A stretch of DNA of 64,000 nucleotides from Mxb001 sp046046455. GTDB taxonomy: Bacteria > Actinomycetota > Actinomycetes > S36-B12. Numbering within the stretch: the first letter of the stretch is position 1; each line of letters starts with the position of its first letter. Below are positions 53,151-60,629 of this stretch, one piece after another. The stretch covers positions 1-64,000 of the forward strand of contig JBJOJS010000116.1 of NCBI GenBank assembly GCA_046046455.1, written 5' to 3'. The translations under genes and the position numbers were made by a program. The notes beneath the pieces are model-generated. The model saw only the letters and a program-made list of their open reading frames with translations. It searched no databases and was not told where the DNA came from.

Positions 53151-53824
53151 AGGTCGGCGTCCTCGGTGAGATCGACGATGCGATCGGGATCCCACGGTCG
53201 CGCCCAGCCTGCGAGGTCGAGCAGGCCGCTGATGAGGCCCGCGGTGAATCCCCACACGACGAGACCGGCCACGTCGAATCCCATGCCGACGTACCCCGAC
53301 GGATGCCGCACGCGCATCCGGCGGGCGGGATCGGCGAGTTGGTCGATGGGCACGCGGTGGACGCTTGCCACCTCCGTGGGATCGGCGACGCGCACCGGCG
53401 ACGGCTCTCGCCACCACGCGAGTACGGGCGTCACGATGAAGTCGCTCACCGGGACCCAGAGGTCAGGCAATAGTGCGAAGGGCTCCACGCCGGCGGGGTC
53501 GAGCGCGGTCTCCTCCTGGGCTTCGCGCAGGGCCGCCTCGATCGGTCCGCGGTCACCCGGCTCCAGCGCCCCGCCCGGGAAGGCAGGCTGCCCCGCGTGC
53601 GAGCGCATGTCGTGAGCGCGCTCGATCAGCAGCAGGTCCGGGCCGTGATCTCCTTCGCCGAGAAGCATGAGGACGGCGGATGGGCGGCCACCGGTGGGCG
53701 GGGGAAGGAAGCGGGTGAGATCCGATCCCCTCACGCCTTCGGTCGCTCGGGCCACGGGGCGCAGCCAGTCGGGCAGGTCAACGCCGGGGAGAGCCGCCCC
53801 GATATCAGGATCGCGGCCGATCAT
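53147..53824 (-). CDS. NUDIX hydrolase, CoA-pyrophosphatase-like
   Basis: A 225-residue NUDIX protein. The box GGALEPGDRGPIEAALREAQEETAL keeps the Gly, REAQEE and helix pattern. The preceding RSHAGQPAFPGG element is typical of NudL/CoA-pyrophosphatase-like enzymes. ATG 53824 overlaps the nth stop (ATGA) and the stop overlaps marP. This is the Rv3672c position. Confidence 0.87.
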   Translation of the reverse strand: MIGRDPDIGAALPGVDLPDWLRPVARATEGVRGSDLTRFLPPPTGGRPSAVLMLLGEGDHGPDLLLIERAHDMRSHAGQPAFPGGALEPGDRGPIEAALREAQEETALDPAGVEPFALLPDLWVPVSDFIVTPVLAWWREPSPVRVADPTEVASVHRVPIDQLADPARRMRVRHPSGYVGMGFDVAGLVVWGFTAGLISGLLDLAGWARPWDPDRIVDLTEDADL

Positions 53825-54480
53825 GCTCGGACTCCGTCGCGAGCGGGAGCTCCAGCGAATGACGGGCACAGTGATGCGAGCGGGCATGTATCGCAGGCCG
53901 GCTTGCGGGCATGGCACACGCGTCGTCCGTGCAGGATCATGCGGTGGGACAGGTCGGTCCACTCGGACGGCGGGAAGAGGCCCATGAGATCGGCCTCGAC
54001 CTTGTCGGGCACGGTCTGCTCCGTCCAGCCGAAGCGCCGGGCCAGCCTGCCGACATGGGTGTCCACGGTGATGCCCGGGATGTCGAAGGCATTGCCGAGG
54101 ACGACGTTGGCCGTCTTGCGGCCCACCCCGGGCAGTGCCACGAGTTCCTCGAGCGTGCCGGGCACCTGACCGCCGTGGCGCTCGCACAGGACCTGGGCAA
54201 GTCCCTGGATGCTCGCGGCCTTGGACCGGTAGAGGCCGATCGACTGGATGAGGGACTCCAGCTCTGCCCGGTCGGCGCCGGCGTACGCGGCGGCATCGGG
54301 GTAGCGCGCGAAGAGTGCCGGGGTCACGGCATTGACGCGCTCATCGGTGCTCTGTGCCGAGAGGACCGTCGCGACGAGGAGCTCCAGCGGGGTGGTGTAG
54401 TCGAGCTCGGTGTCGGCCTCCGGATACGCCTCGGCCAGGACGCGGCCCATGCGGCGGGCCAAGCGGGCGGCATCGGGCAC
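53821..54480 (-). CDS. nth: endonuclease III (DNA glycosylase/AP lyase)
   Basis: A 219-residue HhH-GPD glycosylase. The helix-hairpin-helix LPGVGRKTANVVLG carries the catalytic Lys, and the Asp is in VDTHVGRLARRFG. The [4Fe-4S] cluster Cys pattern C-x6-C-x2-C-x5-C is in CHARKPACDTCPLASLC. It removes oxidised pyrimidines. Start GTG 54480. Its stop overlaps the NUDIX start. Confidence 0.96.
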   Translation of the reverse strand: MPDAARLARRMGRVLAEAYPEADTELDYTTPLELLVATVLSAQSTDERVNAVTPALFARYPDAAAYAGADRAELESLIQSIGLYRSKAASIQGLAQVLCERHGGQVPGTLEELVALPGVGRKTANVVLGNAFDIPGITVDTHVGRLARRFGWTEQTVPDKVEADLMGLFPPSEWTDLSHRMILHGRRVCHARKPACDTCPLASLCPSFAGAPARDGVRA

Positions 54481-54535
54481 CCGGCCAGGGTACGTCGCGG
54501 AGCACTCTCAGCCCTCAGGGCTGGAGCAAAGGGGG

Positions 54536-54582
54536 TTCTTTGCCCGGAAACCGCTACCGGGTGACGCTTTCCGGGCAAAGAA
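54536..54582. repeat. 15-bp inverted repeat with 17-nt loop upstream of crp
   Basis: TTCTTTGCCCGGAAA at 54536-54550 pairs perfectly with 54568-54582. It lies between the divergent nth and crp genes, 82 bases before the crp start. It could be an operator or a dispersed palindrome. It does not have the TGTGA/TCACA arms of a Crp site. Confidence 0.85.
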
Positions 54583-54664
54583 GTCGCGATGAACGTTGCG
54601 GCACATCTCCTCCCTGCACGGGCACCACACGCACCCATACGTCAGACTGTGACGAGGAGGTTCC

Positions 54665-55339
54665 GTGGACGACGCACTCATGCAGGCACCGCTCTTCTCG
54701 GCACTCGATGCCGAGGCTGCCGCGGCGCTGCGCGCCTCGATGGCCGAGAAGCGCGTGCCCCGCGCGGGCGTGATCTTCTCCGAGGGTGAACCGGGCGACC
54801 GGATGTACGTCATCCTCGACGGCAAGGTCAAGCTCGGTCAGACCTCCCCCGACGGCAGGGAGTCCCTGCTCGCCGTGCTGGGGCCGGGCGAGGTCTTCGG
54901 CGAACTCTCGCTCTTCGATCCCGGTCCGCGCACCGCGACCGCCACGGCCGTGACCGACACGGTCGTCGTGGGACTCGGCCATGCCGACCTGCGCCCCTGG
55001 CTCACCGGTCGCCCCGAGGTCGCCGAAGCTCTCCTCCAGGCACTGGCTCAGCGGCTGCGTCGTACGAATGAGGCCCTCGCCGATTTGGTCTTCTCCGACG
55101 TGCCCGGTCGTGTCGCCAAGCAGCTGCTGGAGCTCGCCGACAAGTTCGGTCAGCCGGGGCCCGACGGCGTGCTCGTGCACCACGACCTCACGCAGGAGGA
55201 GCTCGCGCAACTCGTGGGAGCGTCACGCGAGACCGTCAATAAGGCACTGGCGGACTTCACCGGCCGCGGCTGGATCGAGGTCGATCAGCGCCAGGTGCTG
55301 CTCATGGACATGGAGCGCCTCGCGCGGCGAGCCCGCTGA
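54665..55339 (+). CDS. crp: Crp/Fnr family regulator, GlxR-like
   Basis: A 224-residue cAMP-receptor-type regulator. The cyclic-nucleotide domain contains FGELSLFDPGPRTATATA, where GELS and PR-T are the cAMP-binding elements of GlxR/Crp. The C-terminal winged HTH is in LTQEELAQLVGASRETVNKALADF, with the recognition helix in SRETVNKAL. GTG 54665 follows GAGGAGG. It corresponds to Rv3676 by context. Confidence 0.94.
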   Translation: MDDALMQAPLFSALDAEAAAALRASMAEKRVPRAGVIFSEGEPGDRMYVILDGKVKLGQTSPDGRESLLAVLGPGEVFGELSLFDPGPRTATATAVTDTVVVGLGHADLRPWLTGRPEVAEALLQALAQRLRRTNEALADLVFSDVPGRVAKQLLELADKFGQPGPDGVLVHHDLTQEELAQLVGASRETVNKALADFTGRGWIEVDQRQVLLMDMERLARRAR

Positions 55340-55468
55340 GCGAGTGGAGCGCCTCGCGCGCCACGAACGTCGAGCTGAGCAGGTCGAAAAGTGACCTCAT
55401 GCGCTCGAAGTTCCCCGTGATGAAGGCTTTTCCGTTCCGATAAGCCTCGATAACCGGGACGTCGACTC

Positions 55469-56275
55469 TCAGCCGCGGCCGTCGAGGTAGGCGAGCTGAG
55501 CACGCGTGCTCAGAAGGGCCGCCCAGCGCACCGCTTCGGGAATGTCGTCGTACACCGCATCGACGACCTCCTCGGGTGTGCTCGCTCCCTCAGCGACCGC
55601 TGTGCGCACCTGATCGAGGCGGGCATGACGATGGTCCAGATAGGCATCGATCACGCCGACAGGATCTCGGAGCACAGGGCCGTGGCCGGGCAGGATCGCG
55701 ATCGCCTCGCTCGCCTCCGCACGCAGGCGCAACGCCGCGAGGGAGTCGAGGTAGTCGCCGAGGTGGCCGTCAGGCCACGCCACGACTGTGGTGCCCCTTC
55801 CGAGGACCGTGTCGCCGGTGAGAAGTGCACCGTCGCGCGGCAGATGGAAGCTCAGGCAGTCTGAGGTGTGCCCGGGTGTGGCGATCACGTGGATCTCGTC
55901 GGTGCCGGCGACCACGACATCACCCGCACTGAGTCCCTCGCCTCCCAGGACATGTCCGGGATCGAGCGCGCGCACGGGCGCTCCCGTCATCTCGTGAAGA
56001 CGGCGGGCACCCTCCGCGTGATCGGGATGCCCGTGGGTCAGCAGGATCTGCACGACGCGCCCCTCGGCCGCGTCCACGATCGCACGCAGGTGGGACTCGT
56101 CATCGGGGCCAGGATCGATGATGACCATGACGTCGCCCGGCTGGCCGACGAGCCAGGTGTTGGTGCCATCGAGGGTCATCGGGCTCGGGTTGGGTGCCAG
56201 GAGGCAGGTCACCGTCGCACTGAACGCGCCCCCAGTCCACTGTTCGTCGGATCCGATGACGGGCAGGCCGCTCAT
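55469..56275 (-). CDS. MBL-fold metallohydrolase (LACTB2-like)
   Basis: A 268-residue metallo-beta-lactamase-fold protein. The metal motif LTHGHPDHAEG is near residue 77, followed by ATPGHTSDCLSF and LLTGDTVLGRG. The C-terminal helix region resembles LACTB2/RNase-like members. Start ATG 56275. It overlaps the NUDIX gene (ATGA) and is the Rv3677c position. Substrate unknown. Confidence 0.9.
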   Translation of the reverse strand: MSGLPVIGSDEQWTGGAFSATVTCLLAPNPSPMTLDGTNTWLVGQPGDVMVIIDPGPDDESHLRAIVDAAEGRVVQILLTHGHPDHAEGARRLHEMTGAPVRALDPGHVLGGEGLSAGDVVVAGTDEIHVIATPGHTSDCLSFHLPRDGALLTGDTVLGRGTTVVAWPDGHLGDYLDSLAALRLRAEASEAIAILPGHGPVLRDPVGVIDAYLDHRHARLDQVRTAVAEGASTPEEVVDAVYDDIPEAVRWAALLSTRAQLAYLDGRG

Positions 56276-57132
56276 GCGCCAGCCACCTCGGATCCGGCCG
56301 GCTCAGCCGGCAGGCGTACGACGACCGAGCCATCGCGTACGTCGATCACGTCCCAGGCGATGGCACCGTCATCGTCGAAGCGCGGGCGCGGCATGAGAGG
56401 GCGCACGTCGCGATCCGCCGCACTCGCGATGACGCTCGCCACATCCGGCAGCGCGGCCAGGTCCGCAAGCGTGGCGACAGTCGGGGGCAGCATGGGCAGG
56501 CGACCGCGCGCGTAATCACCGAGGGCCACGGACGGGGATGTCCACACGACCTGATCGGCCTCACCACTCACATCGCGGGCACGCTGACCGGGGGGCACGG
56601 CCGCCACGAAGAAGCGCACGTCGTACCTCTTGGACTCCACCTCGGGAGTGACCCAATGCGTCCACAGCGGGAGCAGTCCGGGATCGATGCGCAGGCGGCG
56701 ACGTGCGAGCACCTGCGCGAGAGCGGGGCTCGACTCGGTCACAGCCGCGCGATCGTCCTCCCAGCCATCGTCCTCCTCAGGCACGCGACCCGAGTCATCG
56801 ACGGCGAGGAGTACGCCGGTCTCCTCGAAGACCTCGCGCACGGCACCGACGATGAGGCCGCGCGCCTGGCGATCCGACGCCGTCATGCGCCGAGGGTCCA
56901 CGGGCAGCCCGGTCCAAGGAAGGTCCATGTCCGCATCGGAATCGTCGATGCGGCCTCCAGGGAAGACGTACATCCCCGCGGCGAAGGCCATGGTCGCCGC
57001 GCGGCGCATGAGGTAGGTCTCGAGCACGTCGGCGTCGCGCAGGAGCACGACTGTGGAGGCATCCCGCACGGGAGGCGGTTGCCACTCTCCGGCGAGAAGA
57101 GCGCGGGCGCGCTCTCTCACCTCGGGCGGCAT
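56272..57132 (-). CDS. NUDIX hydrolase
   Basis: A 286-residue NUDIX protein. The N-terminal half has MAFAAGMYVFPGGRIDDSD and the box GAVREVFEETGVLLA; a large insertion separates the FPGG and REVFEETG parts. This layout is common to actinobacterial NUDIX proteins in this neighbourhood. Substrate unknown. Start ATG 57132, 11 bases from the RidA stop. It overlaps the MBL gene by four bases. Confidence 0.87.
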   Translation of the reverse strand: MPPEVRERARALLAGEWQPPPVRDASTVVLLRDADVLETYLMRRAATMAFAAGMYVFPGGRIDDSDADMDLPWTGLPVDPRRMTASDRQARGLIVGAVREVFEETGVLLAVDDSGRVPEEDDGWEDDRAAVTESSPALAQVLARRRLRIDPGLLPLWTHWVTPEVESKRYDVRFFVAAVPPGQRARDVSGEADQVVWTSPSVALGDYARGRLPMLPPTVATLADLAALPDVASVIASAADRDVRPLMPRPRFDDDGAIAWDVIDVRDGSVVVRLPAEPAGSEVAGA

Positions 57133-57143
57133 GCGGGGGATGC

Positions 57144-57605
57144 TCAGTCGGCGACCTCCAGCACCATCTCCACCTCGACGGGGGCGTTGATGGGCAGGCC
57201 GGCGACCCCGACGGCAGAGCGAGCGTGACGGCCGGCATCGCCGAACACCTCGAGGAGCAGCTCACTCGCACCGTTGATGACAGCGGGCTGGGCTGTGAAG
57301 CCGGGAGCGCTGGCCACGAAGCCCACCACCTTCACGACGCGGGTCACGCGATCGAGCGACCCGATGACCGACTGTGCGGCGGCGAGGGCATTGATCGCGC
57401 ACTGGCGCGCACAGTCCTTGGCCACCTCGGGATCGACGTCGGAGCCCACGAGGCCCTCGGCGATCATCACGCCGTCGCGCATGGGTAACTGCCCCGACGT
57501 GTAGACGTGGCGGCCGGTGACGACCGCGGGCACGTACGCCGCGACGGGAGGCACCACCTCGGGGATGACGATCCCGAGCTCGGCGAGGCGTGCGGTGTGA
57601 GACAT
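57144..57605 (-). CDS. RidA-family enamine/imine deaminase
   Basis: A 153-residue RidA/YjgF-like protein. The fold blocks GRHVYTSGQLPMRDG and CARQCAINALAAAQSVIGS are recognisable. The usual catalytic Arg before the C-terminal ARSAVGVAGLPINAPVEVEM region has an equivalent in GRHARSAVGV. It hydrolyses reactive enamines. Start ATG 57605 follows AAGGAGC and overlaps the DUF4177 stop (TGATG). The open frame upstream is antisense noise. Confidence 0.9.
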   Translation of the reverse strand: MSHTARLAELGIVIPEVVPPVAAYVPAVVTGRHVYTSGQLPMRDGVMIAEGLVGSDVDPEVAKDCARQCAINALAAAQSVIGSLDRVTRVVKVVGFVASAPGFTAQPAVINGASELLLEVFGDAGRHARSAVGVAGLPINAPVEVEMVLEVAD

Positions 57606-57763
57606 CACTGCTCCTTGGGGCGCTTGAGGTAGGCGACGACGTTCTCGGCATTGGGGCCCGGGACGACCTGCACGAGCTCCCAGCCGTCCTCCCCCCACGT
57701 GTCGAGGATCTGCTTGGTCGCGTGAATGAGCAGGGGCACGGTCGCGTATTCCCACCGGGTCAT
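57605..57763 (-). CDS. DUF4177 small protein
   Basis: A 52-residue protein starting at ATG 57763 and ending at TGA 57607-57605, overlapping the RidA start (TGATG). The sequence opens MTRWEYATVPLLIHATKQIL and continues WGEDGWELVQVVPG, the DUF4177 pattern of a Trp-rich strand and a GWELV motif. Function unknown. It is short, so it is easily missed, but the overlap and the family pattern make it real. It is the first gene of the RidA-NUDIX-MBL operon. Confidence 0.85.
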   Translation of the reverse strand: MTRWEYATVPLLIHATKQILDTWGEDGWELVQVVPGPNAENVVAYLKRPKEQ

Positions 57764-57833
57764 GGCCCGACCCTAGTACGGCGTACCGCGAGGACAACCG
57801 GGGTGATCCTGTCCGGCGGACTAGGCTCGGGCG

Positions 57834-58808
57834 GTGCCCTCGACCGACTGGCCCGACGTGCTCCTGCACGTGGTTTCCGGCAAGGGTGGCACGGGCAAGA
57901 CCACGGTGGCTGCCGCGCTGGCTCTGGCGCTCGCACGCGACGGGCGCCACGTGATGCTCATGGAGGTCGAGGGGCGTCAGGGTCTTGCCCAACTCTTCGA
58001 CACTCCACCGCTGCCCTACGAGGAGCGCAAGCTGGCCTCGGCTCCCGGAGGTGGTGAGGTCTGGGGACTCGCCGTGGATCCCGAGGAGGCGCTGCTCGAG
58101 TACCTCGAGCTCTTCTACAACCTTCGCCGGGCAGGTGGCGTGCTGCGCCGCATGGGTGCCATGGAGTTCGTCACCACCATCGCTCCCGGCCTACGCGACG
58201 TGCTCCTCACCGGCAAAGCCGTCGAGCTCGTCCGTCGCCGCGACAAGAAGCATGCCCGCGCGTACGACGCGATCGTGCTCGACGCACCCCCCACGGGACG
58301 CATCACGCGCTTCCTCAACGTCAACACCGAGATCGCCGGCGTCGCCAAGGTCGGCCCGATCCGCAATCAGGCGGACGGTGTGATGGCCGTGCTGCGCTCG
58401 GACAAGACCGCGGTGCATCTCACGACGCTACTCGAGGAGATGCCGGTGCAGGAGACCGCCGACGGTGTGGCCGAGCTCGAGGACGCTGCTCTCCCCGTCG
58501 GCGGGATCGTCGTCAACATGACGCGGCCTCCGCTTCTGCCCTCGATGGCTGCACTTACGTCGGTGGACGCCACCTCCCTCGAGGGATCACTGCGCACCGC
58601 AGGGATCGATGCGTCCTCGCGCGTCGTCGAGGCACTCCGGGCCGAGGGCGCTGACCATGCGGCACGCGTCGCACTCGAGGAGACCGAGCGCGCACGCATC
58701 GCCGCACTGGGGCGTCCTGTCTACGAGCTCCCGTTCCTCGCAGGCGGGATTGACCTCGCCGCGCTCTACGAGTTGGCCGACATGCTCCACGAGCAGGGCA
58801 TGGCCTGA
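57834..58808 (+). CDS. ArsA/Get3-like ATPase, first subunit
   Basis: A 324-residue ArsA-family P-loop ATPase. The deviant Walker A VVSGKGGTGKTTVA is near residue 13. Switch I-like EVEGRQGLAQL and the YDAIVLDAPPTGRITRFL segment (switch II) follow. The pair at this place in actinobacteria corresponds to Rv3679/Rv3680. It likely forms a heterodimer with the next gene. Start GTG 57834. The stop overlaps the next ATG (TGATG). Confidence 0.9.
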   Translation: MPSTDWPDVLLHVVSGKGGTGKTTVAAALALALARDGRHVMLMEVEGRQGLAQLFDTPPLPYEERKLASAPGGGEVWGLAVDPEEALLEYLELFYNLRRAGGVLRRMGAMEFVTTIAPGLRDVLLTGKAVELVRRRDKKHARAYDAIVLDAPPTGRITRFLNVNTEIAGVAKVGPIRNQADGVMAVLRSDKTAVHLTTLLEEMPVQETADGVAELEDAALPVGGIVVNMTRPPLLPSMAALTSVDATSLEGSLRTAGIDASSRVVEALRAEGADHAARVALEETERARIAALGRPVYELPFLAGGIDLAALYELADMLHEQGMA

Positions 58809-59953
58809 TGCCCACGGCCCCCGCACTCGATATCGATGCGCTGCTGCGCGATCCCGCGACGCGGACCATCGTGTGCTGCGGCTCGGGCGGCGTCGGCAAG
58901 ACCACTACAGCGGCTGCGCTGGGACTGCGCGCAGCGGAGATGGGACGACGCGTGTGCGTCCTCACCATCGATCCCGCACGCCGTCTCGCGCAGGCCATGG
59001 GCCTGAACGAGCTGGACAACACTCCCCGTCCAGTGATCGGTGTCGACGGCGACGGCTCGCTCAGCGCGATGATGCTCGACATGAAGCGGACCTTTGACGA
59101 GGTCGTCGAGTCCCATTCCGACCCCGATCGCGCCCAGGCCATCCTCGACAACCCGTTCTACCAAGCGCTCTCGTCGTCGTTCGCCGGCACGCAGGAATAC
59201 ATGGCCATGGAGAAGCTCGGCCAATTGCGCACCGAGGCCGATCGCGACGGCACCTGGGACCTCATCGTCGTCGACACTCCCCCCTCGCGCTCCGCGCTGG
59301 ACTTCCTCGACGCGCCGGACCGACTGGGCACCTTCCTGGACGGCCGCTTCATCAAGATCCTCACCGCGCCGGCCCGTGGGGCCGGGCGTGGGATCGGCAA
59401 GATCCTCGGCGCGGGACTGGGCATCTTCTCCGGGGTGCTCACCAAGATCCTCGGTGCTCAGTTGCTCACCGACCTCGCTGCCTTCGTGGGCGCTGTCGAC
59501 ACGATGTTCGGTGGCTTCCGGGAGCGTGCGGAGGCGACGTACGCGCTCCTCAAGGATCCGGGCACGTCGTTCATCGTCGTCGCTGCCCCCGAGCGCGACG
59601 CGCTGCGCGAGGCCTCGTACTTCGTCGATCGCTTGGAGCAGGACGGCATGCCGCTCGCGGGTCTGGTCCTCAATCGCGTGCAGGAGGTCCGCGCGCCCGA
59701 GCTGAGCGTCGAGGAGGCCATGGCGGGCATGCAGCGCCTGCAGGGCGACGACCCCGCTGCCGCAGCGCTCCTGCGCCTACACGCCGATCGGCTGCGCAAT
59801 TCCGAGCGCCAGGCGCGGCTCGCGCGAAGGTTCACCGCGGCGCATCCGGGAGTGCCGGTCACGGAGGTCTACGCGCTGGCCGAGGACGTGCACGATCTCG
59901 AGGGTCTCCGCGAGGTGGGCGCGCTGCTCGCCTCCGCCCAGCCGAATCCCTAG
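58808..59953 (+). CDS. ArsA/Get3-like ATPase, second subunit
   Basis: A 381-residue ArsA-family ATPase. Walker A VCCGSGGVGKTTTAAALG is near residue 23, with TIDPARRLAQAMGL and LIVVDTPPSRSALDFLDAP as the nucleotide-sensing segments. A hydrophobic region GAGLGIFSGVLTKILGAQLL follows, like the client- or membrane-binding helices of Get3. The pair may target membrane or cell-envelope substrates. It is coupled to the first subunit by TGATG. A hairpin lies 24 bases after its stop. Confidence 0.9.
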   Translation: MPTAPALDIDALLRDPATRTIVCCGSGGVGKTTTAAALGLRAAEMGRRVCVLTIDPARRLAQAMGLNELDNTPRPVIGVDGDGSLSAMMLDMKRTFDEVVESHSDPDRAQAILDNPFYQALSSSFAGTQEYMAMEKLGQLRTEADRDGTWDLIVVDTPPSRSALDFLDAPDRLGTFLDGRFIKILTAPARGAGRGIGKILGAGLGIFSGVLTKILGAQLLTDLAAFVGAVDTMFGGFRERAEATYALLKDPGTSFIVVAAPERDALREASYFVDRLEQDGMPLAGLVLNRVQEVRAPELSVEEAMAGMQRLQGDDPAAAALLRLHADRLRNSERQARLARRFTAAHPGVPVTEVYALAEDVHDLEGLREVGALLASAQPNP

Positions 59954-59976
59954 GCAATCGTGCGCGCGCGGTGTGT

Positions 59977-60027
59977 CGAACTTCGGGACGAAAGTGGCCC
60001 TCCGCGGTGCTTTCGTCCCTAAGTTCG
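59977..60027. repeat. 18-bp inverted repeat (one mismatch) with 15-nt loop
   Basis: CGAACTTCGGGACGAAAG (59977-59994) pairs with 60010-60027 except for one position. It sits between the convergent ArsA pair and whiB. It may be a terminator, though the AACTTCG arm start resembles that of the hairpin at 51877. Confidence 0.85.
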
Positions 60028-60044
60028 GGGGCGGTGCGCTTCGG

Positions 60045-60076
60045 GGGGGTGCTCTGTGGGGGGGGTGCTCTGTGGG
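60045..60076. repeat. two perfect tandem 16-bp units
   Basis: GGGGGTGCTCTGTGGG is repeated exactly at 60045-60060 and 60061-60076, directly beyond the whiB 3' end (stop 60093) and next to the inverted repeat. G-tracts could allow quadruplex formation on the plus strand. Confidence 0.9.
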
Positions 60077-60092
60077 ACTGGTGCGGTGGGGT

Positions 60093-60401
60093 CTACGACG
60101 CGCGGAAGACGTCGATGCCGACCGCGCGCTCGTACTCATCGCGCGCCGTCTGGAGCAACTGGCGCCACGAGGTGACCTGGGGGCGACGTCGCAGGAGTGC
60201 GCGACGCTCGCGCTCGGTCATACCGCCCCACACGCCGAACTCGACTCGGTTGTCGAGGGCATCGGCAAGGCATTCGGTGCGCACCTGGCAGCCCTGGCAG
60301 ATGACCTTGGCACGGTTCTGGGCAGCGCCTTGGACGAAGAGGGCATCGGGGTCGGATGTGCGGCAGGCCGCCCGCGCGGTCCACTCCGTCGACCAGGTCA
60401 T
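60093..60401 (-). CDS. whiB: WhiB-family iron-sulfur transcription factor
   Basis: A 102-residue WhiB protein. The four cluster Cys are Cys13, Cys35, Cys38 and Cys44 (C-x2-C-x5-C spacing for the last three). GVWGG at 56-60 is the turn that contacts sigma. The basic C-terminal helix ERERRALLRRR binds DNA. It fits the Rv3681c (WhiB4) position. Start ATG 60401. It is divergent from the PBP gene; a short AT-rich stretch lies between them. Confidence 0.94.
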   Translation of the reverse strand: MTWSTEWTARAACRTSDPDALFVQGAAQNRAKVICQGCQVRTECLADALDNRVEFGVWGGMTERERRALLRRRPQVTSWRQLLQTARDEYERAVGIDVFRAS

Positions 60402-60629
60402 CCCTCACCTTCCCGCCGCCCCGTCCGGCACGGCTTTCCCTCGGGTCCCAGTGGCTTCACCAGTGGGGCGGGACGCTACGCCGCTCCTCCGTGGTGAGAC
60501 AGGTCCCTATGACCCTAACCTAGTTAGTTCTTTTGGGCCATACTCTCCCGAGATACTGACCTCTTCGAGACGAGACTCCCGCCACGCACTCGCCTACCCT
60601 GGTACGGCACGTCTTCCCTGAGGAGTCCC
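60402..60629. promoter_or_regulatory. divergent whiB-PBP intergenic region with AT-rich island
   Basis: About 228 bases separate whiB and the PBP gene. Most is GC-rich, but 60510-60545 (CCTAACCTAGTTAGTTCTTTTGGGCCATA) is AT-rich for this genome and carries promoter-like hexamers for either strand. I cannot assign a single -10/-35 pair. No other feature is visible. Confidence 0.35.
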
